A stretch of 64,000 bases of DNA from CAZRGV01 sp964599655 (GTDB lineage Bacteria > Planctomycetota > Planctomycetia > Isosphaerales > Isosphaeraceae): contig CAZRGV010000015.1 in assembly GCA_964599655.1 (NCBI GenBank), forward strand, positions 5,116 through 69,115. Direction: 5' to 3'. Both the position numbers and the translations under genes were made by a program. Positions 17,085-25,950 of the stretch are shown here, piece by piece; within the stretch, counting starts at the first letter, position 1; every line of letters starts with the position of its first letter. A model generated the notes under the pieces. It was not told the origin of the DNA. It did no database searches and saw only the letters and a list, made by a program, of their open reading frames with translations.

Positions 17085-19874
17085 ATGCCGGATCATGAAG
17101 AGCGACGCATCCGGCTCCGGGGCGTGCGGGTCCACAACCTCAAAGGGGTCGACCTCGATATCCCCTTGAACCGTTTTGTCGTTCTGACCGGCGTCTCGGG
17201 TTCGGGCAAGAGCTCGCTGGCCTTCGACACGCTCTATGCCGAGGGCCAGCGGCGCTACGTGGAGACGTTCTCGGCCTACACGAGGCAGTTCCTCGAACGG
17301 ATCGACAAGCCCGACGCCGACCGGATCGACGGCATCCCGCCCGCCATCGCCGTCTCCCAGCGCGGGCAGCGACGCTCGAGCCGCAGCACGGTCGGCACTG
17401 TCACTGAGATTCACGACGCCCTGGCCTTGCTCTTTGCCCGAATCGGCCGGGTTTTCTGCCTTCAATGCGGCCTCGAGGTCCGGCCCGCGGATCCAAGGTC
17501 GATTGCCCGGTCCCTCGACGAACTCCCAAAACAGACCCGATACCTCATCGCTTTCCCGCTCGACGTCCGCCCCGATTCCGACCGGAACGCCCTGGCCGAT
17601 GCCCTTCGCGAGGACGGCTTCGTCCGCGTTCAGGTCGGCGGCCAGGTCCATACGATCGAAAACGGACCCTTGCCCGAGCCCGTCGATGGCCACGTCGATG
17701 TCATCGTCGACCGGATGGTGCGAGGCTCCGAATCCCCCGAGCGGCGGTTCGACTCGATCGAAACCGCCTTCGAGAAGGGTTTCGGCCGCTGCCGGATTCT
17801 CACCGGGGATCACACCCTGACGTTCTTCAAGGGATGGCGCTGTGGTGCCTGTGGCATCGACTACCCGGCGCCCGAGCTTCGGCTTTTTCGCTACAACAGC
17901 CCGCTCGGCGCCTGCCCAACCTGCGAGGGCTTCGGACGAGTCGTCGACCTCGATCTCGCCCGGATCGTCCCCGACCCGTCCAAAAGCCTCAAGTCCGGTG
18001 CCATCGCGCCCTGGACCACCCCCTCCTATCGCGAGTGGAATGACGAACTGCTTGCCCTCGCGCCGAGCCTCGGCATCCCGATCGATCGGCCCTTCAAACT
18101 GCTTTCTCCCGAGCAGGTCAGGCCGATCGTGGAAGGCTCCGGCCGCTTCGGTGGTCTTCGCGGCTTCTTCCGTTGGCTGGAACGGAAGTCGTACAAGATG
18201 CATGTCCGGGTCTTCCTCAGCCGATGGCGAGGATACACCCCCTGCCCCGACTGCCACGGAGCCCGTCTCCGGCCCGAATCGCTCGCCGTCAAGATCGATG
18301 GTCACGACATCGCCGCCCTGTCGGCTCTTCCGGTGCGCGACTCGCTTGCGTTTCTTGAGAAATTGGCGAACGCCCCCGAACAGGCCGCCATCAAGAAACG
18401 CATCTTGAGCCAGGTTCTCGCCCGACTCGCGTACCTCGAACGAATCGGCCTGGGTTACCTCACACTCGACCGGGCGGCTCGCACCCTGTCGGGCGGCGAG
18501 GCCCGTCGCGTCGCCCTGACCACGGCCCTCGGCTCGGGGCTTGTGAATACGTTATACGTCCTTGACGAGCCTTCGATCGGACTCCACCCGAGAGACGTTG
18601 AACGCCTCGTGTCCGCCATCGACCGCCTTCGGAACTCGGGCAACTCGGTCGTCGTCGTCGAACATGAGGAAACGATCATGCGATCGGCCGACTGGCTCAT
18701 CGATATCGGCCCTGGCGCTGGAGAATCGGGCGGATATGTCCTTTATGCCGGCCCTCCTCAAGGGGTGGTCGACGCAAAGGATTCAGTCACGGGCGATTTC
18801 CTTGCAGGCCGTCGTCGGTTGAAGATCCCCCACACCAGGCGCCCCGCGGACAAGGGCCACCTCACCCTTGTCGGTGCCCGCGGTCACAACCTGCAGGAAC
18901 TCGACGTCGCGTTCCCGCTGGGGATGATCGTCGCCGTCACAGGCGTCTCCGGCTCCGGCAAGAGCACGCTCGTTGAGGAAACGCTCTACCCCGCCCTGCT
19001 GCGTCGGCTCAAGAGCGAGCACCTGCCTTCGACTCCCTACCGAGAGATCCGGGGCGCCAACCAGCTCGACGACGTGGTTCTCATCGACCAGTCGCCCATC
19101 GGCCGTACGCCCCGTTCCAATCCCGTCACGTACCTGAAGGCGTTCGACGAGATTCGCAAAACCTTCGCCGCGACCCATGAGGCCCGAATCCGCAACTACG
19201 GACCCGGCCGGTTCAGCTTCAACGTCGAAGGAGGCCGCTGCAACACCTGCGAGGGGAACGGCTACCTGATCATCGACATGCAATTCCTGGCCGACGTGAT
19301 GGTGCGATGTCCGGAATGCCACGGCACGCGCTACCGCCCCGAAACCCTTGAGGTCAAGTACCGTGGTAAGTCGATCGCCGACGTGCTCGATCTGACCGTT
19401 CGTGAGGCATTCGGGTTCTTCCGGCACCGGCCCAAGGTGCAGGCTCGCCTTCGCCCATTGATCGACGTCGGCCTCGACTACCTCCGCCTCGGCCAGCCCG
19501 CCAACACGCTCTCAGGGGGCGAGGCCCAACGCCTCAAGCTCGCGTCCTACTTACCTGGCACTTCGGCCGGCTTCACCCGGAGCGCCGAGCCGACCCGTAC
19601 CCTCTTCCTCCTCGACGAGCCGACAACCGGCCTTCACCCAGCCGACATCCTCAAACTGATTGACTGCCTCAACCGCCTCGCTGACCTCGGCCACTCGCTG
19701 GTCATCGTCGAGCATAGCCTCGAACTGATGGCCGCCGCCGACTGGATCATCGACCTTGGTCCCGAGGCCGGCGACCATGGCGGCCGGATCGTCGCCCAGG
19801 GAACCCCCGAGGAGGTCGCTCGCGCCGGAACCCACACCGGCCGAGTCCTCGCCGAGATCCTCGCCCACCCTTGA
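17085..19874 (+). CDS. uvrA: UvrA-family excinuclease ATPase
   Basis: 929 residues. Two ABC ATPase modules are visible: Walker A GVSGSGKSS (~36-44) and GVSGSGKST (~619), with signatures LSGGEARR (~466) and LSGGEAQR (~808). The Walker B stretches are VLDEPSIGLHPRD and LLDEPTTGLHPAD. Zinc-module cysteines occur as CGACG...CPTCEGFG and CNTCEGNG...CPECHG. A UvrB-interaction-like region (~125-230, with DVIVDRMV) is present, so it is not the shortened UvrA2 type. However, VETFSAYTRQFLERIDKP and GIPPAIAVSQRG differ from housekeeping UvrA (VESLSAYARQFLGQM, GLSPAI), as in planctomycete and UvrA-fusion variants. It recognises DNA lesions with UvrB. The next small gene starts 18 bp after its stop. Confidence 0.9.
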   Translation: MPDHEERRIRLRGVRVHNLKGVDLDIPLNRFVVLTGVSGSGKSSLAFDTLYAEGQRRYVETFSAYTRQFLERIDKPDADRIDGIPPAIAVSQRGQRRSSRSTVGTVTEIHDALALLFARIGRVFCLQCGLEVRPADPRSIARSLDELPKQTRYLIAFPLDVRPDSDRNALADALREDGFVRVQVGGQVHTIENGPLPEPVDGHVDVIVDRMVRGSESPERRFDSIETAFEKGFGRCRILTGDHTLTFFKGWRCGACGIDYPAPELRLFRYNSPLGACPTCEGFGRVVDLDLARIVPDPSKSLKSGAIAPWTTPSYREWNDELLALAPSLGIPIDRPFKLLSPEQVRPIVEGSGRFGGLRGFFRWLERKSYKMHVRVFLSRWRGYTPCPDCHGARLRPESLAVKIDGHDIAALSALPVRDSLAFLEKLANAPEQAAIKKRILSQVLARLAYLERIGLGYLTLDRAARTLSGGEARRVALTTALGSGLVNTLYVLDEPSIGLHPRDVERLVSAIDRLRNSGNSVVVVEHEETIMRSADWLIDIGPGAGESGGYVLYAGPPQGVVDAKDSVTGDFLAGRRRLKIPHTRRPADKGHLTLVGARGHNLQELDVAFPLGMIVAVTGVSGSGKSTLVEETLYPALLRRLKSEHLPSTPYREIRGANQLDDVVLIDQSPIGRTPRSNPVTYLKAFDEIRKTFAATHEARIRNYGPGRFSFNVEGGRCNTCEGNGYLIIDMQFLADVMVRCPECHGTRYRPETLEVKYRGKSIADVLDLTVREAFGFFRHRPKVQARLRPLIDVGLDYLRLGQPANTLSGGEAQRLKLASYLPGTSAGFTRSAEPTRTLFLLDEPTTGLHPADILKLIDCLNRLADLGHSLVIVEHSLELMAAADWIIDLGPEAGDHGGRIVAQGTPEEVARAGTHTGRVLAEILAHP

Positions 19875-19891
19875 ACCTGGAGGCCCGCGCC

Positions 19892-20176
19892 GTGTCCGAC
19901 ATGCGGAACATCTGGATGGTCCTTTGGAACCGCGCCGCGAACGATCCCAGCCCGTTCGAAATCGATGAGGTCGCTCCGGAAGTCGCCCGCGTCCTTGGGC
20001 TCGAAGCCAGGGAAGCCGCCTGCCGGATTCGGATGCTTCTCCAGGAACTCGATCGACTCCCGGACAACGAGCAATTCTTCGAAATGGAGGGAAACGCCGT
20101 CGTGCCGCGGAACGAGTTTCTCCATTCCACCAAGGATGCCGAGACGGCTCGGTCCTCCTATCCCTTCGAGCTTTGA
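19892..20176 (+). CDS. Small conserved hypothetical protein following uvrA
   Basis: 94 residues from GTG 19892, chosen because GGAGG lies ~9 nt upstream; an overlapping TTG at 19871 is the alternative. The protein is a compact helical sequence (MRNIWMVLWNRAANDPSPFEIDEVAPEVARVLG in separate segments, then EAACRIRMLLQELDRLPD). It has no signal peptide or known domain; the middle part reads like a small winged-helix-type fold. It is cotranscribed with uvrA and followed by a terminator. Function unknown. Confidence 0.6.
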   Translation: MSDMRNIWMVLWNRAANDPSPFEIDEVAPEVARVLGLEAREAACRIRMLLQELDRLPDNEQFFEMEGNAVVPRNEFLHSTKDAETARSSYPFEL

Positions 20177-20323
20177 ATTCACAAGAATCCTCGATGGCGA
20201 TTCGGAAACGGAGTTAAGAACACACGTTCGAACGTCTCGGTCGAGGTTGCGAGACCGATCCCTCGTTTTGCGCGCCTTTTCACAAAGACCGTCTGGCCAG
20301 GCCCTGTAGAATAACGAACGATG

Positions 20324-20352
20324 ACGCCCTCGCACTTGGCGGGGGCGTTTTG
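20324..20352 (+). terminator. Rho-independent terminator after the uvrA unit
   Basis: ACGCCCTCGC (20324-20333) pairs with GCGGGGGCGT (20339-20348), one wobble, with loop ACTTG. It is followed by four T. It ends the transcript of the UvrA-family gene and its small partner; the MFS gene begins 20 bp later. Confidence 0.7.
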
Positions 20353-20371
20353 CTTGGAATGAGGAACGGAC

Positions 20372-21979
20372 ATGATGCCCCGCCCAGAGACGGATGGAGA
20401 GAGCACGGAATCGGCCCCGTTGCCGGAATCTGCCTCGCGGAATTCAACCGACGTACCAAGCGATCAGAACTCTGAACAGTGGCTGGTCACAGCCGCCTTG
20501 ATGCTGGCGATGACCGTCGCCGCGCTCGAGCAAACGGTCGTCTCGACGGCCATGCCGCGAATCATCGCTGAACTCGGCGGCGGGGAAATCTACCCCTGGG
20601 TCTTCTCGGCCTACCTCCTAGCCGCCACCGTTTCAACGCCAATCTACGGCAAGCTCGCGGACCTCTGGGGACGCCGTCGACTGCTCCTCTTCGGCCTGGC
20701 CCTGTTCAGCCTCGGCTCGATCCTCTCGGGCCTGGCCCAGAGCATGCCGCAACTGATCCTCATGCGCGTCATTCAAGGACTCGGCGCGGGAGCTGTCATG
20801 CCCATCGTGCTCACCTTGCTCGGCGATCTTTACACCCTCGAACAACGGGCGAAGGTCCAGGGTTGGTTCAGCGGGGTCTGGGGTGTCTCCAGTGTGGCAG
20901 GCCCGGCCCTCGGGGGCGTGCTGACCGACCAGCTCTCCTGGCGTTGGGTGTTTTTCGTGACCGTTCCGTTCGGAGTGATGGCCGCCTACGTTCTGGTAGC
21001 CCACTTTCAGGAAAACGTCCAGCGCCGCGAGATCAAGCCGATCGACTGGCAGGGCTCCACCCTCCTGGCCCTGGGAACCACGACTCTGCTGCTGGCCGTT
21101 CTCAACGGGCCAGGCCGCTCGTGGGAAATCAGCGCGGTTCTGCTCGCGCTGGCGATTATGTCGCTCGCGGGCTTCCTCGCCTGGCAACGCCGCGCGCCCG
21201 ATCCGGTCTTACCCTTGGAGCTTCTTCGAGACGGGCCGATCATCGCGTCGATCCTCGGCGGGTTCATGATCGGACTTTTGTTATTTGGTCTTGATACTTA
21301 TATTCCTCTGTATGTTCAGGGTGTTCTCGGACGCACGGCCACCGAGGCGGGAAAGGTGATTACCCCCTTGTTCCTCTCGTGGTCGATCAGTGTCGCGGTG
21401 GCGGCCAAGGTCGTCGTTCGGTTCGGGTTCCGATCATCGGCCGTCGTTGGGACGTGCCTAATCGCCGCCGGTATGCTCGCCATTGTCGTTGGCGCTTCGA
21501 TGCCCGCCTGGGCGGGACCGATCTTCGTCGCGGGAATGCTCGTGATTGGCCTGGGCATGGGCCCGACCTCGTTGAGCTACATCCTGGCCGTGCAAAACGC
21601 CGTTTCGTGGAACCGTCGAGGCGTGGCGACCGGCCTTCTCGCCTTCTTCCGCACGATCGGCGGAGCGCTCGGCGTCGCCCTTCTCGGCGCGGCACTCGGT
21701 CTTGAACTCTCCCACCGCATCGCGGGTACAACGGACGTCGCCATCGCCCTGCGTCCGGAGTCGCTCAAGTCCTTCGGCCCCGAGGCGCTTCAGACGGTCC
21801 GGCTGGCCCTCGGGAGCTCACTCCGGGACGTCTTCCTCCTGATGCTGGCGACGACCCTGTTGGGACTGGCCTGCGCCATGCCGCTTCCCACCGGAACGGC
21901 TCGCAACGCGCCGGTCAAGGACGAGTCCGAAACCCTGAATTCCGAACCGATCTCCGCTCCCGTTCTCACGGAAACCTGA
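20372..21979 (+). CDS. MFS multidrug transporter (DHA2, EmrB/QacA type)
   Basis: 535 residues from ATG 20372 with GAGG 7 nt upstream. A polar ~40-residue N-terminus leads into about 14 hydrophobic segments. The first pair carries the DHA2 signature ALEQTVVSTAMPRIIAELGG, then the loop motif GKLADLWGRRRLLLFGLALFSLGS, and RVIQGLGAGAVMPIVLTLLGD. This is an inner-membrane proton antiporter for drugs or other hydrophobic compounds. No adjacent regulator is visible, so inducer and substrate are unknown. Strong DHA2-type motifs make the family certain. Confidence 0.9.
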   Translation: MMPRPETDGESTESAPLPESASRNSTDVPSDQNSEQWLVTAALMLAMTVAALEQTVVSTAMPRIIAELGGGEIYPWVFSAYLLAATVSTPIYGKLADLWGRRRLLLFGLALFSLGSILSGLAQSMPQLILMRVIQGLGAGAVMPIVLTLLGDLYTLEQRAKVQGWFSGVWGVSSVAGPALGGVLTDQLSWRWVFFVTVPFGVMAAYVLVAHFQENVQRREIKPIDWQGSTLLALGTTTLLLAVLNGPGRSWEISAVLLALAIMSLAGFLAWQRRAPDPVLPLELLRDGPIIASILGGFMIGLLLFGLDTYIPLYVQGVLGRTATEAGKVITPLFLSWSISVAVAAKVVVRFGFRSSAVVGTCLIAAGMLAIVVGASMPAWAGPIFVAGMLVIGLGMGPTSLSYILAVQNAVSWNRRGVATGLLAFFRTIGGALGVALLGAALGLELSHRIAGTTDVAIALRPESLKSFGPEALQTVRLALGSSLRDVFLLMLATTLLGLACAMPLPTGTARNAPVKDESETLNSEPISAPVLTET

Positions 21980-22050
21980 ACCGCCGAGGGCCCGGATCCT
22001 CGCCCCGGACTGGCCATCGGCCGAAATCCGAAAAAATCGAAAAAAACGAA

Positions 22051-22168
22051 TTGACGAGCGGCCTCTCGCTCGATTATCAATATTTTGTTCCCCCCCGGCT
22101 CCCGAAGGGTCGGAAGAACGGTCAGGGTGGCCCCGTGATGCATTTTCTCGCATCGACGGGGTTTTTTT
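22051..22168 (+). ncRNA. Candidate small RNA or attenuated leader (promoter plus terminator)
   Basis: A sigma70-type promoter is visible: TTGACG (22051-22056), 18 nt, TATCAA (22075-22080), preceded by A-tracts resembling an UP element (22031-22048). About 50 nt after the expected start is a terminator: CCCCGT.ATGC (22131-22141) pairs with GCAT..ACGGGG (22150-22161), followed by seven T (22162-22168). The predicted RNA is ~80 nt without a plausible ORF. It could be a free-standing sRNA or the attenuated leader of the 87-aa gene at 22280. Confidence 0.5.
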
Positions 22169-22279
22169 ACGTCTCAATCACATTTTTCGTTTCAAAACAT
22201 CTCAATTCTTCCTTGGAATCTCCGGCCGTACACCCTGACCCGGTCGGAGCCGCCGTTCCCGACAAGGGGAGTCTCGACG

Positions 22280-22543
22280 ATGCGCCTCAAAACCCTCCCG
22301 ATTCGGCGTGAGACCTCACCCCACCTCTTGCAAGCGGCCAAGCTGGGCGCAAGGATCGCGACACGGAGCGATCGTCAACAGGGATTCGATGACGATTCGA
22401 TTCGAGAACGCCAGCTCAGTCGCTTCCGCTCGGCCCTGAATTACGAGATTCAGGACGAGTACGAGCGAGAGACCCTCATGGCCGCGATCCAGCGCGCCAT
22501 TGAGGATGCTTTGACCGAAGAAGATCCCGCACCACGGATTTGA
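22280..22543 (+). CDS. Small hypothetical protein (87 aa)
   Basis: 87 residues from ATG 22280 with GGGAG 8 nt upstream. Charged and helix-rich (RQLSRFRSALNYEIQDEYERETLMAAIQRAIEDAL in its second half, read in segments), with no signal peptide. No family is recognised. It follows a promoter-terminator unit, so transcription may be attenuated. Confidence 0.55.
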   Translation: MRLKTLPIRRETSPHLLQAAKLGARIATRSDRQQGFDDDSIRERQLSRFRSALNYEIQDEYERETLMAAIQRAIEDALTEEDPAPRI

Positions 22544-23074
22544 CTTGAGGGGCGTTCCTTCACGTGAGAATCTCGCCGCGCGTCCGCGGTGAACTCTCGA
22601 CGATCAGGATCAGCCCCCATCGAGGACAAGGAGTCGACTCCTTCGACACACCGCGCGTCGCCTCGCCCCCGAAACCCCTCGACCGCTCCGAGCGCCAGAC
22701 CCCGTTTCTGAAGCGCTCGGACGGTCCGCAAGAATCTTCGGTTTCTCGCATCCGGCGAGTTCGTACCAAGACGCCTTGAAAGGCAAAGCGGTCCTGCTCG
22801 CGAGAACGCCTGGAAAACCCGACAACGTTGGTACGTCGCGACTCCGCTCGGTTCCCGCCGCGACGCAACCCGAGCCACGACCTCTCCCTGCCGTCTGGCC
22901 GCCAGGCGATCGTCCGCCGGATCCCGGAACTTCGTTCGGCAGAGATCTGGTTAGGATGGGATCTCCCAGCGCGGTTCGCGCCGAGAGGTTGAGCCCATGG
23001 CAAGGCAATCGGCCCGCCGGAGCCTGAATCCGCCTGGTTTCCAGCCCCTCGCCTAGAGATGTCGGCCGCACGAG
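22544..23074. other. Intergenic region, no gene seen
   Basis: About 530 bp between convergent transcription units (87-aa gene and SGNH gene). Several open frames cross it on both strands, but their translations are arginine- and serine-rich low-quality sequences without ribosome sites. No tRNA, repeat or clear terminator was found. Confidence 0.5.
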
Positions 23075-24232
23075 TCAACCGCTCGAGGCCGAGGGATCCC
23101 GCCCTTGAGAGCCTGATATCGGCAGGTTGGGGAGTCCGCCTCGTTCCAGGATTCGGTCTCTCAGGGCTTCGAACAAGACGCGATGTCCCAGCGGGCTGGG
23201 GTGTTTGTCCCAGGGAGCGATCCGGAACGCGTCGACTTCGAGGGAATCGAACGCGTTGGTCAAGTCGAGACAATCCATGCCGTGGCTCCCGGCAACTTGT
23301 CGAATTTTTCGAAAAATGTAAGGATTTTCGACTTTTTGATCAGCACGCGGCAGGACCACGACGAGAATCGGCAAGCCGAGTCGCCGGGCCTCCTGGCTCC
23401 AGCCGGCGTAGGTACGTTCCATCAATTCCAGCGTCATCTCCCGCAGCTTTCCGCCAAACTCATCGGCCGTGTCGCTGGAGCTGACTCCCGCGCGCCGGAG
23501 GGCCTCTTGAACAAACGGGTACGGGATCGGCACACCCCGTTTGACAATCGCATGAAGGTGTAATTCCTCCAGTGAGAAATCGAGCGCCGTGGCATCACAG
23601 AGGATGAGGTCCGGATTGAGGGCCTCGACCTGGTTCTGGAGGCGCCAGAGTCGTTGCGTCGGCGAGTCGCTCGAAACGGACAGGTTCAGAACCTCCACGC
23701 GCCGCTCCGGTCCGGTCGCCTGGTCGAGCCAGTGTTCCAGCAGACGAATATAGATTTGCTCGTCCTCGACTCCATGCCCCATCGTGTTCGAGGAGCCGAG
23801 CACAACGATGCGGTACGTTCCAGCCGGCTTCTCTCGAGAGACCTGCGGCCCACGAAAGCCAAGCCGATTGATCCGGAGCATGGTTCCGTTCCAGGTCGTC
23901 TCCTGGTTAGCTCGGAGGCGCCACCGGTCATAGCGATGGACTTCCTCGACGACCCCGGAATCGGCAAAGGTCCTCCATCCAGGTGGCGGGGGGACCTCCT
24001 CTTCGCGTCCCGAGAGCCCCTTCCCTCGCGGCCTCGGGCGAGACGCGTCGATCAGGGTTTCATAGTAGCCCTGAGCCCGGGCCTGACCGAGTTCGTCCTC
24101 GATTCGTCCCCGGCCTCGTAGCCGTTCGATGACCTCGGAGTTCGAGTTCAGCGTCCCCGCGATAAGCAGGACGAACGCGATGGCGACACTCATGCAATCA
24201 CCGCGAAACGACGGAGCCTGAGCCGGTCCCAT
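23075..24232 (-). CDS. SGNH/GDSL hydrolase-like exported protein
   Basis: 385 residues from ATG 24232, chosen for GGGAGG 9 nt upstream; an inner ATG at 24193 lacks a ribosome site. A hydrophobic N-terminal segment (MSVAIAFVLLIAGTL) is a signal or anchor. The SGNH features are VVLGSSNTMGHGVEDEQ (block I with the serine), a central DLILCDATALDFSLEE in place of the usual GxND, and DKHPSPLGHRVL near the end with the Asp-His pair. Such proteins are extracytoplasmic esterases or O-acyltransferase partners. It resembles the SGNH protein at 5679 in architecture but is shorter. Substrate unknown. Confidence 0.75.
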   Translation of the reverse strand: MGPAQAPSFRGDCMSVAIAFVLLIAGTLNSNSEVIERLRGRGRIEDELGQARAQGYYETLIDASRPRPRGKGLSGREEEVPPPPGWRTFADSGVVEEVHRYDRWRLRANQETTWNGTMLRINRLGFRGPQVSREKPAGTYRIVVLGSSNTMGHGVEDEQIYIRLLEHWLDQATGPERRVEVLNLSVSSDSPTQRLWRLQNQVEALNPDLILCDATALDFSLEELHLHAIVKRGVPIPYPFVQEALRRAGVSSSDTADEFGGKLREMTLELMERTYAGWSQEARRLGLPILVVVLPRADQKVENPYIFRKIRQVAGSHGMDCLDLTNAFDSLEVDAFRIAPWDKHPSPLGHRVLFEALRDRILERGGLPNLPISGSQGRDPSASSG

Positions 24233-24620
24233 TCTCGATCGCCTCCCTTCCTGGTTCAGGACACCGCCGACACGGTCCTCGCCCCATCGGTTTGGAGGCC
24301 CAGAAGCTATTCGATGGTCCAAATCACGGCCAGACCAGTTCACCGAGCCAATGAGGCGTCTGGTCGAGGTCATCCACTCGAATCGAGGACGATGCTCGCG
24401 AACTTGGCCGTCACAGCCTGGATGAATCGACGGAAGCCATACCGTTGGACTCCGTCCCGCCCGGAAGCTTGTGAAAGAGCGAGGCTTGCCCACCGGAGGG
24501 CCGATTGTATAGTGTGTTAGGAAGGGATATTTCGGTCGGTCATCTACGCGGTTGGTTTTTCGAAAAGGTCGAAGACCTGCTCAGTGGATGCCGGCATGAG
24601 ATGAGCGGAGGGTGTTCGCC
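24233..24620. other. Divergent intergenic region
   Basis: 388 bp between the divergent starts of the SGNH gene (-) and the exported protein (+). It should contain both promoters; AT-richer stretches lie at ~24505-24560. No gene, hairpin or repeat stands out. Confidence 0.4.
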
Positions 24621-25157
24621 ATGCGTCGTGCCCTGGTCGGCCTGGCCTTCGTCGTCTTCCTGAGTTCGTGGTCGTCGACTGTTCGGGCGCAGGCGGTTAA
24701 CGGAACAGGATTCAGCGATCCCTTCTTCCTCTACTACGGATACTTCTTGCCCCAGCAGGCGTATCTCGCCTCCATTCCTCGCCCAGAGGACACCGTGAGG
24801 GAAATCTCCGCGCGACGGCAGGTCAACGCCCTGACCGAGCGCGCTGGACTTTACGACCCACTCGGATCGTTCGGCGGCGAAACGCTGGATCCGTTCGGCC
24901 GAGGCGCGGCCCCCTCGGGTAGCCGGATGGTGAGTACCTACAACAGTGGCGTCGCAAACATGAACCTCAACGGGTCCGGGCCCCCAGGTTACTTCAATCG
25001 GGTCGGACGATATTATCCCGGAATCAAAGTCGGACGCGGGCCCAACTCGTATGTTGCCACGTCGGGTCGAGGCGGTGGGTCCAGGCTGGGGGCTGGCTAT
25101 GGCATGTCGGGCGCCTACGGGTATCTTCCTCCGGGCGTGAAAATGCCAAGTCGTTAA
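24621..25157 (+). CDS. Exported protein of unknown function
   Basis: 178 residues from ATG 24621 with GGAGGG 8 nt upstream (a GTG at 24612 is also in frame). A clear signal peptide (MRRALVGLAFVVFLSSWSSTVRAQA) with cleavage after AQA is expected. The mature protein is rich in Gly, Tyr, Pro and Ser (PFFLYYGYFLPQQAYLASIP, GYGMSGAYGYLPPG), without cysteines. It looks like a surface or periplasmic structural protein; no family is recognised. Confidence 0.65.
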   Translation: MRRALVGLAFVVFLSSWSSTVRAQAVNGTGFSDPFFLYYGYFLPQQAYLASIPRPEDTVREISARRQVNALTERAGLYDPLGSFGGETLDPFGRGAAPSGSRMVSTYNSGVANMNLNGSGPPGYFNRVGRYYPGIKVGRGPNSYVATSGRGGGSRLGAGYGMSGAYGYLPPGVKMPSR

Positions 25158-25452
25158 GTGCTTCCCCGACTGGCAATGGCTCGGTACTCAGGAGTCCGTT
25201 TCGGGTTACATGACTCAGGGAGCTCGGGAACGCGTGGCCTAAACCGACGAATCCTTCCCGCGGGGTAAGCGTCTGCGGACCTCGGGCCGAACCGGATTGG
25301 CCTGGCGCGCAAACGTTTACCCCGCAAGAATTTACAGCCAACGAAGTGGTGATTTCCGGCTCCGATCCGCGTTAGGCGTTCCAGGCGAATCGACTGGGGA
25401 GAGTTTCGGAGCGGCGTCAGCACGTTTGGGCCGTTTGCCGAGGCGAGCATCC

Positions 25453-25950
25453 ATGGTTCCCGAGCAACAGCGATTGTCGACCGCCGAGCGTTCGAACCTG
25501 GTTGCGTATCTCGACGGCCAACTGTCCGAGGATGAGGCTCGGGCCATCGCGACGAAACTCACCCACAGCCCGTCGGCGCGTTACGAGGCGGACGCCCTCG
25601 AACGAACCTGGGAGCTTCTCGACTACTTGTCGCGTCCCCGAGCCTCGCAGGAACTGGCCACTCGAACCCTCTCGATGGCCAGGCAACTCGATGAGCGCGG
25701 GGGCCAGATCGTCTCCGCCGCAAGTCTGGCGTTTCGGCGCTTGGCCCAGGTGCTCATCACCGCGGCGACCGTGGTCGCAATCCTGGCCCTGGGTTATGCC
25801 ACCACGCGATGGGCCTGGCCGGATCCCACCGCAAGGTTGGCACGTGACCTCTCGATCGCCGAGCACCTTGACGAGTACCAGGACGTGGGCTCCTTCGAGT
25901 TTCTCCAGCAACTGGACATCTCGACGGCCTTTCCGGAGGACGCGCCTTGA
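25453..25950 (+). CDS. Anti-sigma-factor-like membrane protein
   Basis: 165 residues from ATG 25453 with a GAGGCGAG stretch upstream. The N-terminal part (STAERSNLVAYLDGQLSEDEARAIATKL) is typical of the cytoplasmic domain of planctomycete anti-sigma/zf-HC2-like proteins, but without the zinc-binding His and Cys. One transmembrane segment follows (VLITAATVVAILALGYATT, ~95-113), then a short extracytoplasmic tail. No sigma factor gene is adjacent. Its stop overlaps the TTG of the next gene (TTGA), implying coupled translation. Confidence 0.7.
   Translation: MVPEQQRLSTAERSNLVAYLDGQLSEDEARAIATKLTHSPSARYEADALERTWELLDYLSRPRASQELATRTLSMARQLDERGGQIVSAASLAFRRLAQVLITAATVVAILALGYATTRWAWPDPTARLARDLSIAEHLDEYQDVGSFEFLQQLDISTAFPEDAP

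Noticed and set aside
22560..23273. Long minus-strand frame (237 codons) overlapping the SGNH gene end
   Set aside because: Arginine- and serine-rich translation typical of shadow frames in high-GC DNA, no ribosome site, and it overlaps a well-supported gene.
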